Assembly: GCF_037975245.1 (NCBI RefSeq)
Contig: NC_092569.1
Location: 24,218,168 to 24,282,167 of the forward strand
Direction: 5' to 3'
From: Apostichopus japonicus
Lineage: Eukaryota > Echinodermata > Holothuroidea > Aspidochirotida > Stichopodidae
DNA length: 64,000 nucleotides
Part shown: positions 38,069 through 51,640 of the stretch, piece by piece
Numbering within the stretch: position 1 is the first letter of the stretch
Layout: the number at the start of each line of letters is the position of its first letter
Notes under the pieces: model-generated
Told to the model about the DNA's origin: nothing
The model's input: the letters and a program-made list of their open reading frames with translations, nothing else
Database searches by the model: none
Position numbers and translations under genes: made by a program

Positions 38069-38367
38069 AGAGCGTACAGAAATGGAATAAGTAAAAAGTG
38101 GTGAATAGCTTAAAAGGGCGCCAGCTTCCCACTTGAGTCCGCCCCTCCCCCCCCCCCCCCCGCCTGACTGTATGGACGCTCCGCCACTGCCTGTTATGAC
38201 ATTAGAAACAAATACTGATATGAGATGAGTGTGGTATATACCTACTGACAACTGATAACAGTATTATAGTGCATGTTCTAGCCTTTTGACATCGTATGAA
38301 TCTAGCAGACATCGTACAGGTACCGTCTGGTACCATTATCCGTTTTGAGTGCTATTTAGGGGTTCTA
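38069..38367. other. Array-flanking unique sequence with poly-C tract
   Basis: A run of 15 C lies at 38147-38161, followed by CGCCTGACTG and then GACGCTCCGCCACTGCC. On the minus strand the latter reads GGCAGTGGCGGAGCGTC, a wording typical of the end of a dispersed invertebrate repeat. The rest is AT-rich with no coding signal seen. Confidence 0.35.
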
Positions 38368-38439
38368 GGACAAAATCCCCCGAACAAAATCCCCCAGACA
38401 ATATCCCCCTGACCCATACAAAGCCTGCCTGCAACAACC

Positions 38440-38745
38440 AGGGATGGCCCAGGTGTGACAGTCAAGGCATGGGACATTGCACTGGTTAGGGTACCGTTCA
38501 GGGGATTGGTCAGGGGACTGGTCAGGGTACTAGTGAGGGTACTGGCGAGTGCAACTGTGAGGGCTCCTGTTAGGGTACCTGTGAGGGTACCGGTCAAGGT
38601 ACTGGTCATGTGACTGGTCAGGGTACCTGTCATCATACTGGTCACTCTACCAGTCAGGGTTCCACTCAGTGTACTGGTTAGGGTACTGGTCAGGATACCA
38701 GTTCGGATACTGGTCAGGGGACTGATCGGGAGATCATTGAGGGTA
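38440..38745. repeat. Degenerate 12-bp minisatellite, left block
   Basis: About 24 imperfect units of GGTACTGGTCAG run across this stretch, for example GGTACTGGTCAG, GGTACCTGTGAG, GGTACCGGTCAA, GGTACTGGTCAT. Because 12 is a multiple of three, one minus-strand frame stays open and reads as a Leu-Thr-Gly/Ser-Thr repeat. That reading is a by-product and not a gene. It ends near 38745, before the LINE tail. Confidence 0.85.
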
Positions 38746-38797
38746 ATTGCGAGGCTACCTGTTAGTGTGGCCATGGGATATAGCTCCATGGTGTGAC

Positions 38798-40417
38798 ATT
38801 TGATTTGATTTGATTTATTTTGTTTTTTCACGTGCAAATATACAAGGTGAAAGGAAGTCTTCTATAAAGCATACAATAGCTTAACAATGTAGAAGACTCC
38901 CTGAAGAAAGAAAAGAGAAGAAAAAATTAAAGATCAAATTAAACGTTTCGACAATAAATCAATTATATGATATTTTAATTAATATGATGCAATTATTTCT
39001 TTAATATAACATTTTCTAAATGTCCTACACGATAATTTATTTTTAATAATGTCAGTAGTAGAATTCCAGGTTTTTATTGCTCGATTTCTGAGGCTTAACA
39101 TTCCTGTTGAGGTATTCGTGTTGTGATAATGCGCATGATTTGCATGTCTTGTGTTGTGGTGATGTATATCCGAATTACTGATTAAATAATTATGAAATGC
39201 ATTAGGTAGGAGTCCATTCCAAGCCTTATAAGTGAAGGTGGCAAGATTTACACGTATTATGTCATTAATTTTCAATACATTCAGATCCTTGAATAGAAGG
39301 TTGGTGTGATCACGTGGTGCAGCATGTGATATGTGGCGGACAGCTTTCTTTTGTAATATAATAAGTGGCTTAAGATTAGTATCACGTGTACCAGACCAAA
39401 TTATCGAGCAATAAGAAAAATGTGGGACCACTAAAGTTTGATATAGGGTCTTTAATATGTGTTGTGGCAGGTAGTGTTTCAATTTCGATAATATTCCTAT
39501 ATTCTTTGCAACTTTCCTGCATACTATGGAAATATGATCACCCCATGAAAGTTTATGATCAATATGTACACCTAAGAATTTATTAGAAAATACCTCTTTG
39601 AGAATTTTACCTCCCATAAAAATATCTTTATCCCAGCTAAAATTTCGGGATGTATTAAAAACGATATAATTCGTTTTGCCAATGTTAAGCGATAGCTTGT
39701 TAGAGGCAAACCAGTCATTAAATTTATTTAATTCAGAAGACACTTTAATATGAAATAAATTTTCATTTTCATTTGATTCGAAAAAAATATTTGTGTCGTC
39801 GGCAAATAACGTAATGTTTGCGATTTCTGATACGTGGCAGATGTCATTGACATATATAATAAACAGTAAAGGGCCTAGAATTGAGCCTTGTGGAACACCA
39901 CATTAAATTTCTGCAAGATGAGAATGAGTGTTTTTGTAAGAGATATATTGATGCCGATTAGATATATAACTATCGATCCAGTTCAGCGTCGTTCCTCTGA
40001 TGCCATAATGTTGTAATTTACTAAGTAGAATGGTATGATCAATAGTGTCGAACGCTTTGGAAAGATCTAGGAACACACCCAAGCAAGATCTATTATTATC
40101 AAGACTGCTGTACAATTTGTCAACGGCATCTGCCAGTGCAAGTTCAGTAGAATGATGTGGTCGAAAGCCATATTGTTGGTTGCATAGAATGTCATATTTG
40201 TTAAGAAAATTAAAAATTCGATTAAACATAAGTCTTTCAATGATTTTCGAGAAACATGAAAGCAATGAAATGGGTCTATAGTTTTCGTATAAATCTGCGT
40301 CGCCCTTTTTAAAAATCGGAATAACCTTTGCAATTTTCAACGAATCTGGAAATGTTCCAGTATTAAAAGATAAGTTACAAATATGAGTCAAAGGCTTAGG
40401 GACCGGACCATTTAAGG
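38798..40417 (-). mobile_element. 5'-truncated CR1-like LINE, reverse transcriptase with one stop
   Basis: The minus-strand reading frame runs from about 40417 to 38979. It shows the usual order of a CR1/Jockey-type reverse transcriptase: a VIPIFKKGD and NYRPISLL block, the GFRPHHST block, LDLSKAFDTIDH, then CGVPQGSILGPLLF, the catalytic FADDT motif, and the C-terminal region with PHFSYCSIIW and LQKKAVRHI. One in-frame TAA at 39905-39903, just before CGVPQGS, splits the frame; both sides are in the same frame, so a point change is the likely cause. The endonuclease half is missing, as in typical 5' truncation. The 3' UTR carries a perfect 9-bp inverted repeat (AGTCTTCTA 38856-38864 / TAGAAGACT 38890-38898) and ends in an (AAATC)n tail, 38798-38816. 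It interrupts the 12-bp minisatellite. Upstream, its frame runs by chance into the minisatellite (Met at 40493). Confidence 0.9.
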
Positions 40418-40735
40418 GACCGGTCAAGGTACTGGTCAAAGTACTGTTTATTGTACCAGTACTAGTAAGGGTACGTGTCAGAGTATGTGTCACGGTGCCT
40501 TTCAGGATACCAGTTGGGATACCGGTCGAGGTACCGGCCGGGGTACGGGCCGGGGTACAGTCCAGGGTACTGGTCGGGAGGGGTACCGGTGGGGGTAACT
40601 GTCAGGCTCACTATTAAGGTACCGGTCGGGGTATGGTCGGAGTACTGGTCCGGGAACCACTGAGAGTACCACTGAGAGTACCAATGGAAATACTGGTGAG
40701 GGTACCGGATGACGGTACTGGATGACGATACCGGG
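40395..40735. repeat. Degenerate 12-bp minisatellite, right block
   Basis: The same GGTACTGGTCAG-type unit as the left block, in the same direction, with more GGTACCGG variants (CGAGGTACCGGC, CGGGGTACGGGC, GAGAGTACCACT). The shared orientation on both sides of the LINE indicates a single minisatellite split by the insertion. Open frames here (Tyr-Gly-Pro or Pro-Arg-Pro-Val repeats) are translation of the repeat and are not called as genes. Confidence 0.8.
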
Positions 40736-40892
40736 GACCCGGATGACGCATTTTTGTAAAGAATTAATGGGATTTTTTATAGCTTGGTGAGATTTTGGCT
40801 TGGGTGGATTTTGTCCTAGGGGGAGTTTGTCCAGGGGGATTTTGGCTCTGGGGGGTTTTGTCCTAGGGGGACTTTGTCCGGGGGGATTTTGG

Positions 40893-41652
40893 AAATATTT
40901 GAAAATTGTCAGCACTGTGGCAAGTCCCCAGACATTTTGATATGTTACCATTATAGTTAACAAATTGGGTAAAGCCTGTTCAGGGAATGATGATAAGCAG
41001 CCCCTCCACTTTTATGTTTTTGACAAAATACTATACACTCAAAGCCAGATTTTAAAGCAAAAAAATTATGGCTCAGGAACTAATGGTTGCTGGCAGTTTT
41101 GAACTAAAATCAACAGTGAATATTACATGAATTGCATCAGAACATAATTTCAGTAATGTATAAATGCATGCGCAGTTGCAACTGTTCACTGTATGTTTAT
41201 TTTTTTTTTCACTCCTCAGAGGAATACTGCTACAAACAGTCAAACAACAAACAATTTTCAATTGATCAGGAATACATCAGAAAGTGTCCCTTTCTGTACA
41301 CTACTGTACAGTATACTGTGTTGCTGACTCAAAACATAAACAGAGATAGAGGCAGTGAATGCGATTGCTTAAAATTCATCAAAAATTGTTGACGATTTGT
41401 TTTTTTTAAACTTCTACCCAGAAATCTGGCTTATTACCAAACACATACAGTAGTGGAGATTAGCATGATATTAAAAGACGAGACACAATAAAAATTGTAC
41501 AATCATATTCAAGCAGTTGATTGTATTTTCAATCCCAGTTTATATTTTCCACAAGATTTATTTCACATAAACCAGGATACTTGCACTATTTCATGACCTC
41601 AATTTACTGACTTCTCTCATACATGAGAAACATTTTGGGAACTAACTTATAC
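40893..41652. other. AT-rich stretch without recognised gene
   Basis: No coding signal, RNA gene or mobile element was recognised. Short open frames on both strands have no family resemblance. Confidence 0.5.
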
Positions 41653-42325
41653 CCAAGGGCGGCGGAACCGGGGGCACAGGGGGCACGTGCCCCCCACTTT
41701 TCCTCAGGTTAAAAATGTGCCCTTTTTCTATATAAAAATTGAGGTGTCTCAAGTTAGCAAGAGGCCAGTGAACCAGAATGAACACTCGTGAAGGGCCGTT
41801 TCCAGCCATCTGAGGGGTCTGCAAAACCAAAAATTTTCTTGTACGCTCCGCGCCAACCGATGGTGGCGCTCCGCTCAGATAGTCGTGCATACAACTTTTC
41901 AAATCCTGGCTTCGCCCCTGACTTTTAATGAATTTCTGTGGGTCAAACTCAATGCTATTTCGAACGGAAAAAAATTGTTACAAGACAAGAAATAAACTTT
42001 ACAATGACAAGAAATAAACTTTAATTCGGAAGATTCCTACATTAGCAACTAGCATGATTTCACCTCATTTTGTCTCAAAAGAAAACTCTTTCCTTGTTTC
42101 CCAATTTGCACATTGGATATTGCAGTGCTAGTATTTTCCTTTAAGGGGGGGGGGGGTGAGGGCGTTGATGGAGTGATGTATATACGCAAATAAGATAATA
42201 CAATAAGAGTTATAAAGGCTACTAAATATAAGGCTGCATCAGTCCAAGCGAATTTCTGCAAAGTGCCCTTTGATGTCGGTGCCCCCCCCCCAGATTAAAA
42301 ATGCTTCCTCCGCTCTTGCTTATAC
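41653..42325 (-). repeat. Probable dispersed repeats with G/C-rich ends
   Basis: On the minus strand, CAGGGGCGAAGCCAGGATTTG begins near 41922 and the segment ends near 41653 with GTGCCCCCGGTTCCGCCGCC; such wording is common at the ends of dispersed non-autonomous elements in invertebrates. A perfect 16-bp palindrome, GGGGGCACGTGCCCCC, lies at 41679-41694. A second segment with GTGCCCCCCCCCC, AGATTAAAAATG and CCGCTC sits at 42279-42320, resembling 41690-41720, so two related insertions are likely. Between them are a poly-G tract near 42146-42156 and a 22-bp direct repeat (GACAAGAAATAAACTTT at 41984 and 42006). No family is named. Confidence 0.4.
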
Positions 42326-45300
42326 CTCAAGTATTTATCTAGACTTACCAGTATAGGCTGTATCTAATACCGTAACCAATGCAAATTACCACAATATAAT
42401 GGAGTTTCCATGCTTGGAGGGACAAAATTATACACAATACCCCTGGATTGCACAATTTCATACCTATAGTTACAAATGTTGTGGTTTTACAGTATGTTTC
42501 ATTGGGCTGCACTAGGTTTCCATGACATTGGTGCTAGTTGCATGTGCCTTTGCTGTATTCACTCCCCTCAATTTTGAGGGGAAATAATTTTATTTTGTTT
42601 AAAGACTAAATTGGTTCTTGGTGTAATAAAAGACCACAAGCTTTCAGTAATTAAGTCAGGCCTAACATTGTAAACTTTTCCCATAGCATAACCCCTGAAC
42701 CCCACTTGTAGAATTGTGAAACTGTGGTTCAGAAACAATGCAGTGTACCCCTGGAGATTTTGAGGGATAAAAGTTTGAAAGATTTTTATAATAGTAATCT
42801 GCTTAACAAATACCATTAGTCCTGCACAACTATCTGTGTTGTGGTTGTTGAAAATTACTGTACTATGGCTTGCTGATCTTGCTTGGAATACAAAATTAAA
42901 ACATCTTAAAACATGAGAAATGCATTTAAGAACAGTTAAAGCAAAGTAAGGCAGCAAATATCCAGCAACCTCAACACTTAAGCATCAGGACCACTTCAGT
43001 TGTATAACAAGTTCCATATTCTTGACAAGCAGCTGCAAATGTTCCCTAATACTTACAAGAACATGTAGTGCCACAATGTCACCAAACTAAAATATTTCAA
43101 GAAGTACATTGCAAAAGAATGAGTCCATTTATACAGTTAAATATGTAGAAGACTTCCCATGAAGACTGGTCTGCATTCTCTTTGTTCTGTCTGCTTGGAG
43201 CTTATAATATTAATTTCCTCTATCTTTTATATGGTGTAACAGTGTAACATATCCTGGAACTAGTTAGTTTTCTGTTACTGCTCTGCATTTATGTGAAGCA
43301 AATACTACATTACTGTGCCAATCCAACAACTATTCCCAGCAACTTCCTAACTCCATTGAAAGATGTGCTGTGTCCCAGAGGATAAACATGAGATGTGTGA
43401 ATCTACTTCGCGATTTACAGGACATACTTTTGCTTTGCTTGGCATCGGCTTCTATGCAAGCTTTTTATTGATAAGCCCAACAAGGAGCTACTGTATACCA
43501 CTATGTACAGCATGATGAAAAGCTTGGTTGATGATTGTATTCACCCCACTGTAAACTGTGTGATAATCTTGCCTGGCATTTCTAATTAGAGCATATCCTT
43601 TGCTGTATTAGCCTGTAGATCTATCCATCTGTTGGTACAAAAAGAAAAGCTTTCTCTTAAAGATATGCTGATTTGGTCCCAATTATAGCACGCGCAATAT
43701 AGCTTGGAATGTTTTGCGATTACTGATTAGACCTCACATGACCTCACACTCTACAAATGAAGAAAACAATGAACTGCTTTACAAAACTAAATCTCCTGTA
43801 ATTCAGCCAATATTTTAATCATCTCACAACCTTTCATATATACTATTTCCACTGTAAATTTCAATTCGTCTATCCATCCCATTTTGGGCACATTAATTCT
43901 TGATTCATCTTGCCTTGTATACAACATTACACATTTTATTTATGCAGCCATGCATTCAATTGGAGCTGAAACAGCTCCCTACCATAGCAGGTGTTGTCTT
44001 GCATTGACTTTTAAGATTAAAAACCAGAGAGTGGATATAGCTCTAGTGTAGTTAAATACTATGGACATAGAGGAAAAGATACCACCACATTAACCAGATC
44101 ATACAAAAGTTTTCATCCCTTCTGATTGTTTCTTTCTTCATTCCATAACTTTGGAATAAATTACCTCAGATGTTACTCGTATTTGAGATAATAGAGTCCT
44201 ATGGTATCAAGTTTATGCGATGTCAAACCTACAGAATATTAACTTACTTTTTGGTTAATTCAGAAAATATCTTCCATTTTGCTGTCAATGATGCAGTAGG
44301 TCACCACATCAGTCTGTCCCAGATGGCATCTGTGCTCTAGCTATGATTGCTACCGTTCCAACATTGACTTTTTCACTGCATGGCAGCTACATCGTACAGT
44401 GTTATTCCCTTGGATAGTGGGCTGTTGTCATTCATCTTGAGATTGAGAATGTTGATCATCAAATTTGTCTGAGAAAACATTAACAGTGCCAATCAAATAT
44501 ATATCAAATGGTCAGAGTGTAGATGTGCATTATTTCAATTTTTATTGTACACTTCTCTCCAATATATTTTGGGCCAATACAGAGCTCAGATATTTAACAC
44601 TGAATATTGCACATTTAGTCAACTTGGTATTACTTATGGATCTAAATAGACTTAACAAAATGACTTACAGTATATGCAAGGGAGGGGATAGAAGGCTTTA
44701 TCAAATTTTTGTGTTATATAGATTTTTGGCGGATGTTAACTTTTAATTAGGTGCACTCAGCTTTTGTAATAGTTACATTATGGAAATGTACTGACTCAAT
44801 AACCTTTTGGATGCATGGCATTGTTATATTGTACAAATTTTGGCTAGTTATAAATAAGACACTTGAAACACAATGCATCACTTGAGAGACTTAGATTAAA
44901 GGTATTCTGCATTGGCCCAAATTTGATGCTGGATTTTCTAGTATTATATCCTTTAACTGTTTTTATTGATACCCTCACTGGGATATTCAGACATCTTACA
45001 GTACAGTGGTGTTTAGAATGTCTGAGAATATTTTGGAGAGTAAAGACTTCCAAGAACTTTTTGAAAAGTTCTAGCAATTATAGCATCTCTTATTCAATAC
45101 AGGCTACCTGTAAGTTACATTTGCATGGTGACTTCAGTCTCTAATAATCTAGGCATAGCTACTGTACAGTATAGTAAAGGCTTCATAATTGACGCACCCC
45201 CGTAATTGACGCACCTTAAATTATTACTAGCAACGATACAGCAGGCCACCTAAACTTTTTTGCAGTCAAACAGAATTACATATTTCATGAGTTTGAATCC

Positions 45301-46095
45301 ATTTGAGGTATTTGCTGACCAAATTGTGGTATTTTTTAAGTTTTTAACACCCTCCCTCCAGTTTTGCACGTTTTTTGGCCATTTGGAAATCTTACACCCT
45401 TAAAATACCCAACATTACCTCAATATGATAACACTACTCTCTGGGACATGACCTGTCAGAGCTTAGAGGCTCAGAGCATAACAAACAGCATCTAAAGTCA
45501 ATGGATGTATACTAAGGCCTACACTACAGTTAGCTTATCGACGAATGTGTCAATTTAGGGGTATGAAAGAACTTGACACGGCAGACATTTTGTGGTCAAC
45601 TTCTGCTCAATTGTACGGTGCATAAGCACAGAACCTTAAATATTTTGTGATCAGAACATTTCTGAGGAACTACACATATGAAAAACACATACAGTTGAGT
45701 AATTTGGATTTTTCCTTGATAGATATCATTGATCAAATCCTTAAGTGCGTCAATTATAAGCCCACCATGCTACAGTATCTGGTCATGATTAGGGCAATGT
45801 ACAGTAACATAATTGTCCAGCAAAATCTAAGGCCATATATGATACATACATGCACAGTAGGCTAAGAAGTTAAGCTGACCTACTTGAAATCTAATTTCTC
45901 TAGCAGTTGGTATTAATTTGTAGCTCAAACTACAGACCAGATTACCCTTGACCCAATGCTAAGGTAGTGTTAGGACTTGGACTATGGCTCTAGGCTACAG
46001 CCGAACGTAGGCTAGGCCTTACACGTTTTAGGCTAGAAGCTAGTCTAGACTATAGTATTGAAATATGGGTATGAACAAATAACGTGAAGCTGTAT
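42326..46095. other. Long AT-rich stretch, no gene recognised
   Basis: Read on both strands, this region shows only short open frames without motifs (the longest, 42568-42957 minus, resembles nothing I know). A small direct repeat, AATTGACGCACC, occurs twice near 45187 and 45205. Introns or untranslated exons of an unseen gene remain possible. Confidence 0.4.
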
Positions 46096-46150
46096 GCAAC
46101 AACGTTATAATATCAAGCAACAACGTTATAATATCAACGTTATTAATATC
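46096..46150. repeat. 21-bp tandem duplication
   Basis: The 21-base word beginning GCAACAACGTTATAATATC occurs at 46096-46116 and again at 46117-46137, directly adjacent, followed by a partial third copy (CGTTATTAATATC). Confidence 0.85.
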
Positions 46151-46547
46151 ACCAAACTTTATTGACTAATCTCATGGACCTTACCTGAAGTTGTTGGTGA
46201 GACGTTTTCGTGTTAACGGTACTTTTTTCAAGAAAAAGTCAACAAGGAAAGAACCTGGGCACGAAAACCAAGCTACCCGGCGAACGACTGACCCAATCTC
46301 AAGCCCAGTCCCCTTGCATCGAAAGGGAACATATACTACATATCATCTTATATTAGCCGAAACTGTTATTGGGTTGCATGCAATGCAGCCTACGGGTATG
46401 CTTTAGCGTTAGCCCTGGCGTATACAGTGTACACAGTGTAGAGCGTATACACTGAATACAGACTACTGCCGCTGTCAAGAAAACTACGGATGCCTGTACG
46501 TCAGGTCAACTTATATACCAACTGGGGGGTATACTTTGAGAGCAAGA

Positions 46548-46710
46548 CTTAGGTTTACCGTAAGGGTTTGACCAATTGGATTTTTCCTTGCCAAATGACC
46601 CAAAAAGTAGGTAGCAACTTATAACGACTGATATGCAGTCCTAGTACCATAAGGTACACTGATGTAAAATTTCAAGTTGATCCAATTATTTCACCTCAGG
46701 TAAACCTAAG
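46548..46710. mobile_element. Possible small MITE with 12-bp terminal inverted repeats
   Basis: CTTAGGTTTACC (46548-46559) and GGTAAACCTAAG (46699-46710) are perfect 12-bp inverted repeats 163 bp apart end to end. A weaker inner match (AATTGGAT against ATCCAATT) extends the inverted relation. The size fits a MITE, but no clear target duplication is seen and no other copy exists in the window. Confidence 0.35.
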
Positions 46711-46731
46711 CACCTAAGTACCAATCCAGTG

Positions 46732-48846
<2,115 letters not shown>

Positions 48847-49177
48847 TCATCTCAACATATCTGACGTTGCAGTTATTATACCATTCAGAGAAGATTGTTT
48901 CACCATTGCCTCAATTTTAGTCACCATTAAGGTTCTCAGAAGGGCAATACAAGTGACAGTTCCCGTTGTATTGGAAGCGATAGCAATGGCTGGAACTATC
49001 ATAGCAGCCGTTACAATAGTAACTATAGTTGATGTGCCACCAGCCGCTTCTGTGCTTCTCTGTGCAGTGAAAGCGAACAACATACATCATTGTCTCGGTC
49101 ATACATGCTGAATTGTTTGTCCCTGTTATAATTAACATAACTACACCTGCAACAAGGAAACTCAGTTGGTAAGACAT
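48847..49177 (-). other. Possible decayed small secreted/membrane protein ORF
   Basis: From an ATG at 49177 the minus strand reads a signal-peptide-like start (MSYQLSFLVAGVVMLIITG, then NNSA) for about 24 residues, followed by a low-complexity Cys/Tyr-rich reading. In a different frame (Met at 49083 to 48847) an Ala/Ile/Val-rich hydrophobic stretch follows. The two frames differ by one base, so a frameshifted remnant of a small secreted or membrane protein is possible, as is chance. No splice sites or family resemblance support it. Confidence 0.15.
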
Positions 49178-49429
49178 GGCCGTCGAGGTAAGGGGGGGGG
49201 GGTGGGGTGTCGTGGCTTAAAAGAAGTGAACAGCAATTTTGGGAGCCAGACTTCGACTTATTCAATTAAAATGTTAATGCAGCTTGCTACAGAGATTGTC
49301 GAATTATTCTGTTTTTTCATTTATTTGCGTACCGTTATAAGTATATGTATATGATATTTCCTGAACAATCCCATAGATATCTGTATTTAAATCGTTGTAT
49401 CAAAGGTGATCATTGTTTTAGGAGTAACT

Positions 49430-51480
49430 TGATGACTGGTGCCTTTGCATATTCAGGACAGTTCCATGGTATACTACCGAGTTGAATCAGCTCAAAGTTA
49501 AGCGTAGGCGCTGTTAAAAAGTTTGGAGAAGAGACAAAACTCCTGAGAATTGGTTAAAATTCACTGAAGCTAGAGATGCTTTCAAACAAAGTTATAGTGA
49601 AGCATTCGATGCCTATTATGACAACTTGGTGGCTAACTGTGTGGGTGACGGTGGTTAAATCATTCTTTGGTAAGAGTACGGATACATCCTTCCCTCCACA
49701 TATGGATAAGTGACAGCTGGCGAATGAAATTTTGCAACACTTCAACTCCAAAGTACTGAATATTCGTACTGAGCTCGATGATGAGACTACCACCTTCAGC
49801 GTTCATAGCAATTCCGACCCTCCTAGTGCCTCTCTGGAACAATTTTCGGAGGTTTTAGAATCGTATGTCTCGAAGTTACTGCAAAATTGTTCGTCGGCCA
49901 GTTGTGACTTAGACCCAGTTCCCACAAAGATTATTTAACCTGTCAGTGCTACTCTTCTGCCTTCTATTACTAGGCTTATTAATTTGTCAATAACAACCGG
50001 TGAGTTCTGAGAGTCTTGGAAGAGAGCTGTAGTTTGTCCTCTTCTTAAGGTGTATACTCTCCCACCGGAATTGAACAATGTCAGACCGGTGAGTAACCTC
50101 CAATTTATCTCCAAGCTTGTGGAGAAAGTTGTAGCGAATCAAGTTTTGCAACATTGTAATCGTCATTGCCCTTTACCTGTATTTCAGTCCGCATATAGAC
50201 AGCACTATTCCCCTGAGACTGCCTTGCTCAAGATTCATTCAGAAATCATGCAGTCTATTGATAAACGAAATGTTGTGCTTATGGTACTTCTTGACCTTAG
50301 TTCCGCCTTTGATACGGTAGATCATTCTGTTTTGGTGAACATTTTGGAACATGACTTTGGTATTAAGAACACTGCTCTCAACTGGTTCATCAATTACCTT
50401 GGGACCAGGTCACAGTTTGTCTAGCTAGATGGTGTATATTCCGAGGAAATCCCTGTCGAGCATGGAGTTCTACAAGGCTCGTGTCTAGGTCCGCTGTGTT
50501 CCACGCTGTACACTGCATCTCTATTCAAAGTCATTTCCACACATCTGGACACAGGTTTTGCTTATGCTGATGATACTCAGTTTATTCACAGCTTTAAACC
50601 GCAGCATAACACCACAGAAATTGATATTTTCAATCTTATAAAAAATCGTATCTATGATATTAGGGATTGGATGGCTGCTCATAAATTGAAGCTGAACGAT
50701 AGTAAAACTGAGTTCATTATTATCGGCACTCCAGTCCAGCTCACAAAGGTCGTCAATAAGTCTTTCAAAGTTGGTGGTGCTTCCATTGCTTCTTGTAATC
50801 AAGTCCGCAACCTCGAGGTTATTTTCGACAAACACATGAAAATGGATAAACATATCAGTAAAGTTTGCAAGACTGGTTTCTATTATATTTTTAATCTAAA
50901 GAAGATTAGGAAACATATGTCTTCTAGAACTATAAGCACCTTGGTTATTCATTCATTCATAGCCATTTGTATTATTGTAATAGTTTGCTCCATGGTATTC
51001 CAGAGTATCTGATTCAGAGACTGCAACGTCTGCATAAAAACAGCGCAGACAGGCTTGTTGTAGACTGCTATGAGTTCAACACACCATCGTTGAGTATCCT
51101 ACATTCTTTGCACTGGTTGCCAGTTGAATTCAGAACTAGGTTCGAAGTACTGCTCCTGGTGTATAAGTGCATTCATGGAATGGCACCCGCCTATTTTTCA
51201 AACGATCTGTCCTTCCAGGTCAATACTCGTTATACCTTGCGTTCTAGCAATACACTCACTCTCACTGTTCCCAGGACTAAAATGAAAACCTATGGCGACC
51301 GTGCCTTTCCATCAGCCGGGCCCAAGCTCTGGAATGGTCTGACTATATCTATGCGGAGTTTTCCCACTCTCAGTCAGTTTAAGTCTTGCTTGAAGACTCA
51401 TTTTTTCAAGTTGGCGTTCTATTAGGGTTGTACAGCGCTATTAAATACTTCGCGCTTATATGTTCATCTATTATTATTAT
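49430..51480 (+). mobile_element. Decayed L2/CR1-like LINE, reverse transcriptase pseudogene
   Basis: Homology begins near 49430-49460 with the linker upstream of the reverse transcriptase (VPWYTTELNQLK, then WRRDKTPENW). It continues in one frame from 49732: NVRPVSNLQFISK, SAYRQHYSPETALL, LLDLSSAFDTVDH, GVLQGSCLGPL and the catalytic FAYADDTQ, then the DSKTEF block. In-frame stops lie near 49657, at 49936-49938, near 50010 and at 50422-50424. A frameshift near 50970-51010 moves the reading into YCNSLLHGIP, and from there the C terminus is intact to 51425 (LHWLPVEFRTRFE, GDRAFPSAGPKLWN). The 3' UTR has a small hairpin (AGCGC 51434-51438 / GCGCT 51452-51456) and an (ATT)n tail from about 51468. 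The endonuclease is absent. It is a dead 5'-truncated copy on the opposite strand and of a different clade from the 39-kb LINE. Confidence 0.88.
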
Positions 51481-51640
51481 TATATATATATATATATATT
51501 TATACATATATATATATATTAAATATATATATACATATATTTATACATATATATATATATATTAAATATATATATATATATATTTATATACATATATATA
51601 TATATATATATATTTACATATATATATATATATAGTTATA
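51478..51640. repeat. Compound AT microsatellite
   Basis: (TA)n interrupted by TTTATACA and TTAAA at fairly regular spacing. It adjoins the LINE (ATT)n tail and probably grew from it. Confidence 0.95.

Larger units (their letters stand above)
38368..40892. mobile_element. Composite foldback-like element with inverted subrepeat ends
   Basis: The left end has three short direct repeats of the type GGACAAAATCCCCC (38368-38410). The right end (about 40786-40892) has about six repeats of the complementary wording, GGGGGATTTTGTCC. The outer repeats are thus inverted with respect to one another. Inside lies a 12-bp minisatellite on both sides in the same orientation, with a LINE fragment in the middle. 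Foldback elements, including the sea-urchin TU family, are known to have inverted ends built of short tandem repeats, which is the closest class I can name. No transposase gene and no target-site duplication were identified. Confidence 0.45.

Noticed and set aside
38352-38837. 161-residue Thr/Leu-rich open frame on the minus strand
   Set aside because: It is translation of the 12-bp minisatellite, whose period keeps a frame open; no independent coding evidence.
40475-40963. Pro/Arg/Val-rich and Gly/Tyr-rich open frames
   Set aside because: Same minisatellite and inverted outer repeats read in other frames.
42568-42957. 129-residue minus-strand open frame
   Set aside because: AT-rich, no motif, no splice or homology signal; likely chance.
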